Below are positions 25,237 to 32,802 of a DNA stretch of 49,859 bases, in pieces. A program made the translations under genes and the position numbers. Within the stretch, counting starts at the first letter, position 1, and the number at the start of each line of letters is the position of its first letter. The DNA comes from an uncultured Oscillospiraceae bacterium (GTDB taxonomy: Bacteria > Bacillota > Clostridia > Oscillospirales > Oscillospiraceae), in NCBI GenBank assembly GCA_934646185.1, contig CAKUEH010000017.1, forward strand, positions 1-49,859. The letters run 5' to 3'. The notes beneath the pieces were generated by a model that was not told the DNA's origin, ran no database searches, and saw only the letters and a program-made list of their open reading frames with translations.

Positions 25237-25401
25237 ATGGAACAGATCCTGAGCGGCTACTGCCGCACGATCGACGCTTCAAGGATGGTTCTTGTGGAGG
25301 ACGGCGAGGCGGACTGCGCGTTTGAAACCTGCGCCTACCGCGACGTCTGCCGGATCGGGCAGCAGATCGCGCAGCTGCAGAAAACGGAGGATCAGGCATG
25401 A
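25237..25401 (+). CDS. Small cysteine-containing protein upstream of LOG gene
   Basis: The protein has 54 residues, with GGAGGT 7 bases before the ATG at 25237, which makes translation likely. The second half holds three cysteines spaced C-x4-C-x5-C (DCAFETCAYRDVCRIG) and ends in a short helix. I do not recognise the family. Its stop overlaps the LOG start as ATGA, so the two proteins are coupled. A metal-binding or redox partner role is only a guess. Confidence 0.7.
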   Translation: MEQILSGYCRTIDASRMVLVEDGEADCAFETCAYRDVCRIGQQIAQLQKTEDQA

Positions 25402-25973
25402 ATATTTGTCTCTACGGTGCGTCGAGCCCCGCGCTCGACCGCGCATATTTTGACGCGGCGGAGGAATTCGGCCGCCTGCTGGCAAAACACGGCCACACGC
25501 TCGTCTACGGAGGCGGCGCGCAGGGCGTCATGGGCGCGGCAGCCCGCGGCGCTGCGGATGCAGATGGGAAGATCACCGGCATCGCGCCGAACTTTTTAAA
25601 TGTAGACGGGATTCTCTTTGACCGCTGCACGGAGTTTATCCTGACAGACACCATGGCAGAACGCAAGGCCGCCATGATTTCGCGCGCGGATGCATTCGTC
25701 ATGGCCCCCGGCGGCTTCGGGACGCTCGAAGAGTTTTTCGAGGTGCTGACGCTCAAGCAGCTCGGCCGCCACAATCCGGCCATCGCCATTCTCAATACAA
25801 ACGGATTCTATGATAAAATGCAGGAATTCGTCCTGTCCGCCGTGGAGCAGCGCTTCATCCGCCCCGCCTGTCTGGATATTTACGCCCTCTGCCCCACGCC
25901 TGCCGAAACGCTCGCCTATCTCGAGCGCTACGACCCCGCCGCCCTCGACGTGCGGCATTTAAAGAATATCTGA
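25398..25973 (+). CDS. LOG family protein (nucleotide 5'-monophosphate phosphoribohydrolase type)
   Basis: The 191-residue Rossmann-like protein has GGGAQGVMGAAARGA (38-52) and the defining PGGFGTLEE at 104-112, where the glutamate is catalytic. Family members cleave the N-glycosidic bond of nucleoside monophosphates, including cytokinin ribotides in plants and some bacteria. The role in Firmicutes is probably nucleotide salvage or clean-up. 'Lysine decarboxylase' is an old misnomer. A strong terminator follows 14 bases after the stop. Confidence 0.92.
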   Translation: MNICLYGASSPALDRAYFDAAEEFGRLLAKHGHTLVYGGGAQGVMGAAARGAADADGKITGIAPNFLNVDGILFDRCTEFILTDTMAERKAAMISRADAFVMAPGGFGTLEEFFEVLTLKQLGRHNPAIAILNTNGFYDKMQEFVLSAVEQRFIRPACLDIYALCPTPAETLAYLERYDPAALDVRHLKNI

Positions 25974-25987
25974 CCCCGCGCCGCCAT

Positions 25988-26028
25988 ACACCCTCCGGCA
26001 GAAGTTTTTTTGCCGGGGGTGTTGTTTT
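25988..26028 (+). terminator. Terminator after the LOG gene
   Basis: ACACCCTCCGGCA pairs with TGCCGGGGGTGT (one bulge), followed by TGTTTT. The T-run doubles as the -35 region of the pta promoter. Confidence 0.82.
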
Positions 26029-26050
26029 ATGCCGGGTTTCGTTGTATACT
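26022..26050 (+). promoter_or_regulatory. Promoter of pta
   Basis: TTGTTT at 26022-26027, a 17-base spacer and TATACT at 26045-26050 lie 47 bases before the pta start. Confidence 0.65.
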
Positions 26051-26097
26051 GAAAGCCAGATAATTGCGGGAATTCCGCACAATGGAGGTAAGATACC

Positions 26098-27114
26098 ATG
26101 TTTACAAAGCTGATCGACGCACTGAAGGCTACCCGCCGCACCATCGTCTTTACCGAAGGCCCCGACGCCCGCATCCTCGAAGCGGCTGACCGCCTCATCA
26201 AGGACGATCTGATGAACGTCATCCTCATCGGCAATGTCGACGAGGTCCAGGCCGCTGCCGAAAAGGGCGGCTTCGACATCGCCAAGGCCGAGATCATCGA
26301 CCCGGCGACGTATGCCGGCATGGACGAGATGGTCCAGAAGATGGTCGAGCTGCGCAAGGGCAAGATGTCCGAGGAAGACTGCCGCAAGGCGCTGGCCAAG
26401 GGCAACTATTTCGGCACCATGCTCGTCAAGATGGGCAAGGCCGACGCGCTGCTCGGCGGCGCGACCTACTCCACCGCCGACACCGTCCGTCCGGCGCTGC
26501 AGCTGGTCAAGACGAAGAAGGGCGCGCACCTGGTCTCCTCCTCCTTCATCCTCTTCCGCAAGGATAAGGACGGCAACGACGAGAAGTACTGCATGGGCGA
26601 CTGCGCCATCAACATCGACTATCAGGACACCGTCGACAAGGCGACCGGCGAGGTGACCTTCACGGCAGCGCAGAAGCTGGCCGAGGTCGCGGTCGAGTCC
26701 GCCCGCACGGCAGAGTTCTTCGGCATCGACCCGAAGGTCGCGCTCCTGTCCTTCTCCACGAAGGGCTCCGGCAAGGGCGGCACCGTCCAGCTCAGCCACG
26801 ACGCCACCATCGAAGCGCAGAAGCTCGCGCCCGAGCTTGCCATCGATGGCGAAATGCAGTTTGACGCGGCGGTCTCCCCGGTCGTCGGCCAGCTGAAGTT
26901 CCCCGGCAGCAAGGTCGCCGGCTATGCCAACACCTTCATCTTCCCGTGCATCGAGGCCGGTAACATCGGCTACAAGATCGCCCAGCGTCTCGGCGGCTTC
27001 GAGGCCTACGGCCCCATCCTGCAGGGTCTGAACGCCCCCATCAACGACCTCTCCCGCGGCTGCAACGCCGACGAGGTCTACAAGATGGCCATCATTACCG
27101 CAGGCATGGCGTAA
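26098..27114 (+). CDS. pta: Phosphate acetyltransferase
   Basis: The 338-residue protein interconverts acetyl-CoA and acetyl phosphate, the first step of acetate formation with ATP gain. It is the short Pta without the P-loop/DRTGG regulatory domains. Conserved pieces are FTEGPDARILEAADRL near the N terminus, the NYFGTMLVKMGKADALLGGATYS region (shown in parts), and ANTFIFPCIEAGNIGYKIAQRLGG near the end, all typical. GGAGGTAAGATACC precedes the ATG. The usual partner ackA is not adjacent. The codon usage (strong C-ending bias) suggests high expression. Confidence 0.96.
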   Translation: MFTKLIDALKATRRTIVFTEGPDARILEAADRLIKDDLMNVILIGNVDEVQAAAEKGGFDIAKAEIIDPATYAGMDEMVQKMVELRKGKMSEEDCRKALAKGNYFGTMLVKMGKADALLGGATYSTADTVRPALQLVKTKKGAHLVSSSFILFRKDKDGNDEKYCMGDCAINIDYQDTVDKATGEVTFTAAQKLAEVAVESARTAEFFGIDPKVALLSFSTKGSGKGGTVQLSHDATIEAQKLAPELAIDGEMQFDAAVSPVVGQLKFPGSKVAGYANTFIFPCIEAGNIGYKIAQRLGGFEAYGPILQGLNAPINDLSRGCNADEVYKMAIITAGMA

Positions 27115-27146
27115 GCCCCTGTTGTATGCACTTCCCTCGTTCATCG

Positions 27147-27307
27147 TAGGGACCGATGCCGGTCACAGCCGTTCGCGACGAAGGAGCGTTACGGATGTGG
27201 GTCTGCCGCTTGCCGGTACACATCGGCCCACGCAGAATGCACCGTTTTTACGCGGTAATCTGCGGCGAATTCGCAACTTCCCAACGGGCCGATGTGGGCA
27301 TCGGCCC
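27147..27307. repeat. Two more members of the GTAG-palindrome family
   Basis: One is an opened copy. GTAGGGACCGATG at 27147 is partnered by CATCGGCCC at about 27220-27228, with about 60 bases of other sequence in the loop. The second is a compact copy, GGGCCGATG-tggg-CATCGGCCC at 27286-27307, followed by CTAC. The linker CACCGTTTTTACGCGG, then AATCTGCGGCGAATTCGC, lies between them at 27239-27275. Confidence 0.85.
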
Positions 27308-27334
27308 CTACACGCTCCGCCGCAAGCGGCAGCC

Positions 27335-27610
27335 CGTTCCAACAAAACCAAAACGCAAACCAGCGAAGCGTTTGCGTTTTGGAAAGGAGGAAACGGGCTC
27401 AGAGGATAAGAGGCTCCGCGCATAGCGCGGGGGCTCGTTCCGTCAAAGCCAAAACGTGAGCTTCGCTTGCGTTTTGGAGCGGAGGAAGGAAGTCGGCAGG
27501 ATAAGCATCCTTGCTTCGCAAGGATGCGTTCCGAAAGGCTTTCTTCCGACGCGGTGTCCTGCGCCACCTGAAAAACTTCGTGGGGATACTGCCGCAAGGC
27601 AGCATCCCCA
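27335..27610 (+). repeat. Degenerate tandem repeat with paired hairpins before the MATE gene
   Basis: Two units begin with CGTTCC, at 27335 and 27437, and a partial third begins at 27527. Each full unit has hairpin A, then GGAGGAA, GGATAAG and hairpin B. Hairpin A is CCAAAACGCAAAC/GTTTGCGTTTTGG at 27348-27382 and CCAAAACG/CGTTTTGG at 27449-27477. Hairpin B is CCGCGC/GCGCGG near 27416-27430 and GCATCCTTGC/GCAAGGATGC at 27505-27527. A last hairpin, TGGGGAT-CTGCC/GGCAG-ATCCCCA at 27581-27610, stands just before the MATE gene. The reading frame upstream of MATE through this region is not protein-like. Confidence 0.8.
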
Positions 27611-27647
27611 CATCTTTGCCTGTTTGTCTTTTTTTCGGAGTATTTTT

Positions 27648-29060
27648 ATGAAACTGACTGATTATCTGGGCGATAAGCCCTTCTGGCGCGTGACCGTGAA
27701 GCTGGCGGTCCCGGTCGCGCTGCAAAACGTATTGACAAGCTCGTTCCAGCTGGTCGACACGCTGATGGTCTCGCAGCTGGGCGACGTGACGCTCTCCGCG
27801 GTCGGCATGGCAGCCCAGTGGGGCTGGCTGTGCGGGCTTCTGGGCTTCGGCCTGTGCTCGGGCATGAGCGTATTTATCTCGCAGTATTGGGGCGTCAAGG
27901 ATCTCAAGGGGATCCGGCGCGTGATGGGCATCGGCCTGATGCTGGCGATGCTCGTCTCGCTGGGCTTCCTGGCCGTCGCGCTGGCGGCGCCCGCGTGGGT
28001 CATCGGCCTGTTCAATCAGGACCCCGCCGTTGTGGAGGCCGGCTGCCGGTATCTGCGCATCGTCTGCTTCTCCTATCCCGCCGTTGCGCTGACGTATCTG
28101 CTGTCCAACGTCCTGCGCGGCACGGAGCGCGTCCGCCTGCCGCTCTATGCCTCCATCGTCACGACCATCGCCAACGCCTTTGCCGACTACGGTCTGATCT
28201 TCGGCGCGTTCGGTCTGCCGCGGCTCGGCGTGGAGGGTGCGGCCATCGCGACGTGCATCTCGTCCTGGCTGGGCCCCGTGCTGATCCTGATCTTCTCGGC
28301 ATTCGAGAAGAATCTGCTGATGGGCCCTGTGCGAGAGCTGTTCGACTTTAACCTGAAGCAGCTCGGCGAGTTCTGCGCCCGTGCGCTGCCCGTCATGTCG
28401 AACGAGGGATTGTGGGCGCTCGGCATGCTCACGCTCAACCGCATTTACGCCAACATGGGCTATGAATATTACGCCGGCATGACCATCTTCAAGACGTTCT
28501 CCGAGCTTGCCTTCGCCTTCTACGTCGGCCTCGGCAACGCCTGCGTCATCATGGTCGGCAAATCCATCGGCAGCGGCAAGATCCGGCGCGGCGTGGCCGA
28601 CGCCCGGCGCTTTTCCGTGCTGGTTCCGCTGATGGGCCTTGCCGTTGGTCTGACGATGATCGCCGCGCGGCACCCGCTCGTGTCCCTGTTCGCCATGGGT
28701 GACAATCTCTCGGCCACGACCATCTCGACCGCCTATGCCGTGACGATCTTCTGCTCGCTGGAATACTGCTTCCGCAATATCTCCTACGTGCAGGTCGTAG
28801 GCGTGTTCCGCTCCGGCGGCGATACGCTGACAGGCATGATCTGCGACCTCGCGAGCCTCTGGCTCGTCGCTATCCCGCTGGCGCTGCTGGGCGCAAGAGT
28901 GCTGCACCTGTCGTTCCTCGGCGTCGTGATCCTCGCGTATCTGGGCGAGGACATCCCGAAGAGCATTTTGTGCATGCTCCACTTCCGCTCCATGCGCTGG
29001 CTCAAGCCCGTCACCGAAGAGGGCCGCGCCGGATTGAAAGCATACCGGGAGGAAGCATAA
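27648..29060 (+). CDS. MATE family multidrug/cation exporter
   Basis: The 470-residue protein has about 12 membrane spans in two homologous halves. It exports cationic compounds by exchange with Na+ or H+. The start ATG at 27648 (MKLTDYLGDKPFWRVTVKLAVPVALQNV) is supported by a weak CGGAG 7 bases upstream. The frame is open further upstream, but only through the repeat region. Conserved MATE features include SFQLVDTLMVSQLGD in TM2 and AMGDNLSATTISTAYAV in the second half. The substrate is unknown, and no regulator gene is adjacent. Confidence 0.92.
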   Translation: MKLTDYLGDKPFWRVTVKLAVPVALQNVLTSSFQLVDTLMVSQLGDVTLSAVGMAAQWGWLCGLLGFGLCSGMSVFISQYWGVKDLKGIRRVMGIGLMLAMLVSLGFLAVALAAPAWVIGLFNQDPAVVEAGCRYLRIVCFSYPAVALTYLLSNVLRGTERVRLPLYASIVTTIANAFADYGLIFGAFGLPRLGVEGAAIATCISSWLGPVLILIFSAFEKNLLMGPVRELFDFNLKQLGEFCARALPVMSNEGLWALGMLTLNRIYANMGYEYYAGMTIFKTFSELAFAFYVGLGNACVIMVGKSIGSGKIRRGVADARRFSVLVPLMGLAVGLTMIAARHPLVSLFAMGDNLSATTISTAYAVTIFCSLEYCFRNISYVQVVGVFRSGGDTLTGMICDLASLWLVAIPLALLGARVLHLSFLGVVILAYLGEDIPKSILCMLHFRSMRWLKPVTEEGRAGLKAYREEA

Positions 29061-29067
29061 CCGCCGT

Positions 29068-29115
29068 CCCCAAGGCTCCCTTCCAGGGGAGCTGGCACAA
29101 AACGCCTGAGCGGCC
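29068..29115. repeat. Truncated copy of the GGCTCCC-type palindromic element
   Basis: CCCAAGGCTCCC-TTC-CAGGGGAGCTGGC, then GCCTGAGCGGCCGC, matches the left end of the complete element at 29236. A further copy stands at 42433. A piece of the GTAG-family linker (TCGGCGAATTCG) follows at 29147-29158. Confidence 0.75.
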
Positions 29116-29235
29116 GCAGCGGGCAGCGACGAAAGAGGAACGTCTATCGGCGAATTCGTAGGCTTTTTCCTATTTGACTGTAGTAGCTTGTACCACTTAA
29201 AGCTTTTCTTTCGGTTCAGCACTGGCGCGGGAGCG

Positions 29236-29404
29236 CCCAAGGCTCCCCTTGGGGCGCAAGGGGAGCTGGCCCGAAGGGCTTGAGGGGATTCGAACGCGGC
29301 AAATTTCGGAGCGCTCTGAAACTTGCCGCAAATCCCCTCCGTCATTTTCTTCGAAAATGCCACCTCCCCTTATCGTGCGGAGCACGACAAGGGGAGGCTT
29401 TGGT
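29236..29404. repeat. Complete 169-bp palindromic MITE-like element
   Basis: The ends CCCAAGGCTCCCCTTG and CAAGGGGAGGCTTTGG are imperfect inverted repeats. Inside each end are small hairpins (TCCCCTTG/CAAGGGGA; GTCGTGCTC-type at the right end). The centre is a long stem: GAGGGGATT with AATCCCCTC, GCGGCAA with TTGCCGC, and GAGCGCTC at the middle. It has no coding capacity. I recall similar elements being frequent in gut Clostridia; the transposase that would move it is unknown. Confidence 0.8.
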
Positions 29405-29412
29405 GCATCCGA

Positions 29413-29541
29413 TTACTGTTGCTTGCTCATTATATTTCGCAATATGACGGGCGATCGGCGAACGGGGAGGTCATTTACCTGATCCGGCAGCGGATCGAGC
29501 AGTTCGAGCGGGAGCACGGGAGGATCGATCTTCCGGACTAA
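29413..29541 (+). pseudogene. Headless Arc-like ribbon-helix-helix gene remnant
   Basis: The frame from about 29428 reads YISQYDGRSANGEVIYLIRQ followed by RIEQFEREHGRIDLPD and a stop. This looks like the two helices and C-terminal tail of an Arc-type ribbon-helix-helix protein (GRSANGEV is the turn). The N-terminal beta strand and start codon are missing, because the palindromic element ends eight codons before the homology starts. No ribosome site is present. A terminator follows directly. Confidence 0.6.
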
Positions 29542-29542
29542 C

Positions 29543-29580
29543 AAAAAACTGCGCAGAGGCTTTTCTTCTGCGCAGTTTTT
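29543..29580. terminator. Bidirectional terminator between the RHH remnant and dnaX
   Basis: AAAAACTGCGCAGA and TCTGCGCAGTTTTT form a 14-pair stem with A and T arms. A TATAAT -10 box for dnaX follows at 29584-29589. Confidence 0.88.
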
Positions 29581-29612
29581 GTGTATAATAGGAGTCTCGG
29601 AGGTGAACGGAT

Positions 29613-31244
29613 ATGTATCAGGCGCTATACCGCAAATACCGGCCGCAGACGTTTTCGGACGTCGTCGGGCAGAAGAGCGTGACCGACACGCTGCGTTCGC
29701 AGCTCGAGACGGGCAAGCTCAGCCATGCGTATCTGTTTACCGGCACGCGCGGCACCGGCAAGACGTCCTGCGCCAAGATCCTGGCCAAGGCCGTCAACTG
29801 TGAAAACCCGAACCACGGCGACCCCTGCGGGCTGTGCCCGTCGTGCCGCGCCATCGACGAGGGCAGCTGCATGGACGTGCTGGAGATCGACGCGGCGTCC
29901 AATAACGGCGTCGATTCCGTCCGCGTCCTGCGCGACGACGCGATCTACACGCCCGGCACCGTCAAAATGCGCGTGTATATCATCGACGAGGTCCACATGC
30001 TCTCGACGGCGGCGTTCAACGCGCTGCTGAAAATTATCGAAGAGCCGCCCGCGCATCTGCTGTTCATTCTCGCCACGACCGAGCTGCAGAAGGTCCCCGC
30101 GACGATCCTGTCCCGCTGCCAGCGGTTCGCGTTCAAGCGCCTGCGGCCCGATGAGATCGCCTCCCGGCTCAATTTCATCGCCTATCAGGAGCATATCGAG
30201 ATCGAGCCCGAGGCCATCAATCTGCTGGCAAGGCTTGCCGACGGCGGCATGCGCGACGGCGTGAGCCTTCTTGACCAGTGCGCGTCGGCGGCAAATGGCC
30301 CCGTGACGCTCGAGAGCGTCTACGCCTCTCTCGGCCTCGCGGGCGAAAAGCGCACGGCGGAGCTGATGCAGGTCATCGCGGAGCAGGACACGGCGAAGGC
30401 GCTGACGATCTTCTCCGCGCTGTATTCCGCGGGCAAGGATGTGGGCGCGCTGCTGGGCGAGATGTGCGCGCTCTGCCGCGATCTGCTCGTGCTGCGCACG
30501 GCCCCGAAGAGTGGGCTTTCCATGCTCTCCGGCATCGCGACGGAGCAGCAGGCGCTTGCGCTGCAGACGGTCTTCTCTCCGGGCGAGCTGATGCGCGTGC
30601 TGACGGAAACGCAGAAAACGCGCGCTTCGTTCGGCAAGAACACCGACGTGCGCGTAGCGGCGGAGCTGCTTCTGATGCAGCTGTGCGAGCCGTCTCTGCG
30701 GCTCGACGCGCAGGCGCTGGACGCGCGCATTTCGCGCGTGGAGGAGCAGCTGGCCTCCGGCGTGCTGGTAAAAAGCGCGCCGAAAAGCGGCGGCGCAGAC
30801 GAATTTGACGACGACCGCCCGCCCTTCCCGGACGACGCGGACGATCCCGAGCGCGCGGGCGCGCCTCCCGCGCCCGCACCGGCGCAGCCGACTGCCGCGC
30901 CGCAGGCCGAGACGCCCGCGGGCTTCTGGCCCGCGCTGTCTGAAAAGCTGCGCGCAAGCCTTCCGGCCAAGCTCAGCGGCTTCTTCGCCGTAAACGGCCC
31001 CATTCACCCGGTTTTGCAGGGCGACGCGCTCATCATGGCGGCGGATTCGGATTTTGTGCTCGATCTGGTCAAAAAAACGCCGGATACGGAGGCACTGATC
31101 CGGGAAAAGGCGTCGGCGATCTTAGGAAAACCGGTCTCGGTGCGCTTCGCGCTCAAATCCCGGCTTTCACGGCTGGGCGACGACCCGATGGACGCGCTCG
31201 TCCAGTTTGGCCAGCAGCACAGCGACATTTTCACGATCAAATAA
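29613..31244 (+). CDS. dnaX: DNA polymerase III subunit gamma/tau
   Basis: The 543-residue clamp-loader ATPase starts MYQALYRKYRPQTFSDVVGQ. It has Walker A GTRGTGKT at 44-51 and the zinc-site cysteines C63, C72, C75 and C78. Walker B IIDEVHML lies around 123-130 and the SRC motif at LSRCQRF. Residues about 390-440 are an Asp/Pro/Ala-rich linker, and the C-terminal domain is the tau part. GGAGGTG lies 9 bases before the ATG. No slippery heptamer for a gamma frameshift was seen. It leads the dnaX-ybaB-recR operon. Confidence 0.96.
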   Translation: MYQALYRKYRPQTFSDVVGQKSVTDTLRSQLETGKLSHAYLFTGTRGTGKTSCAKILAKAVNCENPNHGDPCGLCPSCRAIDEGSCMDVLEIDAASNNGVDSVRVLRDDAIYTPGTVKMRVYIIDEVHMLSTAAFNALLKIIEEPPAHLLFILATTELQKVPATILSRCQRFAFKRLRPDEIASRLNFIAYQEHIEIEPEAINLLARLADGGMRDGVSLLDQCASAANGPVTLESVYASLGLAGEKRTAELMQVIAEQDTAKALTIFSALYSAGKDVGALLGEMCALCRDLLVLRTAPKSGLSMLSGIATEQQALALQTVFSPGELMRVLTETQKTRASFGKNTDVRVAAELLLMQLCEPSLRLDAQALDARISRVEEQLASGVLVKSAPKSGGADEFDDDRPPFPDDADDPERAGAPPAPAPAQPTAAPQAETPAGFWPALSEKLRASLPAKLSGFFAVNGPIHPVLQGDALIMAADSDFVLDLVKKTPDTEALIREKASAILGKPVSVRFALKSRLSRLGDDPMDALVQFGQQHSDIFTIK

Positions 31245-31271
31245 TTTTTTACGTATAGAAGGAGAACAACC

Positions 31272-31622
31272 ATGGCAAAAGGCGGATATCGCGGCGGTAT
31301 GCCGATGGGCGGCATGAACCAGATGCAGATGATGAAGCAGGCCCAGAAGATGCAGGAAAACCTCATGAAAATGCAGGAGGAGCTGCAGGCAAAGGAATAT
31401 GAAGCGACGGCGGGCGGCGGCGTCATCAAGGCCGTATGCGGCGGAAACCGCGAGCTCAAATCCATCACCATCGACCCCGAGGCGGTCGACCCGGATGATG
31501 TCGAGATGCTGCAGGATATGATCGTTGCGGCGGTCAACGAAGCCATGCGCAAGGCCGAGGCCGACCAGTCCGCGAACATGGCCAAGCTGACGGGCGGCCT
31601 GAATCTGGGCGGCCTGTTCTGA
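31272..31622 (+). CDS. YbaB/EbfC nucleoid-associated protein
   Basis: This 116-residue dimeric DNA-binding protein has a Met/Gln-rich N terminus (GGMNQMQMMKQAQKMQENLMKMQEEL, shown in part elsewhere in the family) and the core VIKAVCGGNRELKSITIDPE. It is conserved between dnaX and recR in bacteria. AGAAGGAG lies 7 bases before the ATG, and its stop overlaps the recR start by one base. The Gly/Met-rich first 15 residues are longer than in most homologues. Confidence 0.95.
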   Translation: MAKGGYRGGMPMGGMNQMQMMKQAQKMQENLMKMQEELQAKEYEATAGGGVIKAVCGGNRELKSITIDPEAVDPDDVEMLQDMIVAAVNEAMRKAEADQSANMAKLTGGLNLGGLF

Positions 31623-32221
31623 TGCGCGCGTTCCCCGCCGCACTCGAGCGGCTGACCGAACAATTTGCGCGCCTGCCCGGCATCGGCATGAAATCGGCGC
31701 AGCGGCTGGCGTTTTACGTGCTGTCGCTGCCGAAGGACGACGCGCAGGGCTTTGCGCAGGCCATTCTGGACGCGAAGGACAGCGTCCGCCTCTGCCCGGT
31801 CTGCCAGAATCTGACCGATCAGGAGCTGTGCGCGATCTGCGCCGACCCTGAGCGCGACCACGGCCTCATCTGCGTCGTGGCCGAGCCGAAGGACGTGATC
31901 GCCATGGAGCGGGCACGGGAATACCACGGCGTGTACCACGTGCTGCACGGCGTCATTTCGCCCCTGAGCCACGTGGGCCCGGACGATCTGCGCATCCGCG
32001 AGCTGCTGAACCGCGTGGCGGACGGGTCTGTGCGTGAGGTCATCATGGCCACGAACCCGGACACCGAGGGCGAGGCCACGGCGATGTATCTGTCGCGCCT
32101 GCTGCGCCCGATGGGCGTGAAGGTCACGCGCCTGGCCTACGGCATTCCCGTCGGCAGCCAGCTGGAATACGCCGACGAGGTCACGCTCCTGCGCGCGCTC
32201 GAGGGCCGGCAGGAGATATAA
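31622..32221 (+). CDS. recR: Recombination protein RecR
   Basis: This 199-residue protein has the helix-hairpin-helix RLPGIGMKSAQRLAFYVL at the N terminus, a four-cysteine zinc finger (CPVCQN...CAICAD), the Toprim domain (LICVVAEPKDVIAMERA) and the C-terminal Walker B-like end. With RecO and RecF it loads RecA on gapped DNA. It is coupled to ybaB by a TGATG overlap and followed by a strong terminator. Confidence 0.96.
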   Translation: MRAFPAALERLTEQFARLPGIGMKSAQRLAFYVLSLPKDDAQGFAQAILDAKDSVRLCPVCQNLTDQELCAICADPERDHGLICVVAEPKDVIAMERAREYHGVYHVLHGVISPLSHVGPDDLRIRELLNRVADGSVREVIMATNPDTEGEATAMYLSRLLRPMGVKVTRLAYGIPVGSQLEYADEVTLLRALEGRQEI

Positions 32222-32225
32222 CGAC

Positions 32226-32254
32226 AAAAAACCGCCCGTTCGGGCGGTTTTTTT
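32226..32254. terminator. Terminator between recR and the NTPase gene
   Basis: AAAAAACCGCCCG and CGGGCGGTTTTTTT form a symmetrical hairpin that can end both converging units. Confidence 0.92.
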
Positions 32255-32281
32255 CAGACCTTCCGGCGTCTTTTGTACCGG

Positions 32282-32800
32282 TCAGGCGCGCAGGGTGCGC
32301 AGGAGCTCCGGGAGCAGCGTATCGCGGTTCTCCTCCGATACCTCGATCAGGCACACGTTCGGGTGACTCCGGACAGCGCCGGCGAGCGGGGTATCGGCTT
32401 TTTTCTGCACCACGCCGAGAATGGGGACTGCCCCGTCCAGAAGCGTCCGGATGCGCGCGGAATAGCCATCGGCGTGCCGCTCCATGCGGCCGATCTCGTC
32501 CATCAGAATGAGGTCGCAGTCCTCCGCGCCCTCCAGCGCGGCAAGCCCGGCCGTCTCAAATACATCCGGGAACGACGCGATGCCGAGCGCCGGACGGCGG
32601 ATGCCGACGCGGTTCTGCGCGCCGCAGAGCAGATCCCGCGCGGCGGCGGGATGGAGATAGACGGGCCTGCTGCCGTCCGCCTCCGGCTTTGCCGAGACGG
32701 TGCGGAAGCCGCCGAGCCGTTCCGGCCGCAGCTGCTCCAGCGCGGCGGCGATCAGCGTGCTTTTCCCGATCTGCACGGGGCCGGTCAGAAATACGTGCAT
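32282..32800 (-). CDS. THEP1-like nucleoside-triphosphatase
   Basis: This 172-residue P-loop NTPase has Walker A GPVQIGKST at 7-15 and Walker B LILMDEIGRME near 95-105, as in the THEP1/DUF265 family. Members hydrolyse NTPs slowly; the physiological role is unclear. In clostridia they often stand with XdhC and molybdenum-hydroxylase accessory genes, as here. It is the last gene of the minus-strand operon, two bases after xdhC, and ends near the recR terminator. Confidence 0.88.
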   Translation of the reverse strand: MHVFLTGPVQIGKSTLIAAALEQLRPERLGGFRTVSAKPEADGSRPVYLHPAAARDLLCGAQNRVGIRRPALGIASFPDVFETAGLAALEGAEDCDLILMDEIGRMERHADGYSARIRTLLDGAVPILGVVQKKADTPLAGAVRSHPNVCLIEVSEENRDTLLPELLRTLRA

Positions 32801-32802
32801 GC

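Noticed and set aside
27456..27647. N-terminal extension of the MATE protein through the repeat region
   Set aside because: The extension is Cys/Pro/Arg-rich, not conserved in type, and MKLTDYL at 27648 is the normal MATE start.
27399..29363. Very long minus-strand open frame opposite the MATE gene (654 codons)
   Set aside because: Low-complexity Arg/His/Gln/Asp-rich product with no ribosome site; it mirrors the codon bias of the real plus-strand gene.
29405..29612. SRP RNA gene before dnaX, a common place in Firmicutes
   Set aside because: The conserved GGAAGGAAGCA tetraloop region is absent from this gap and from the gap before ylxM.
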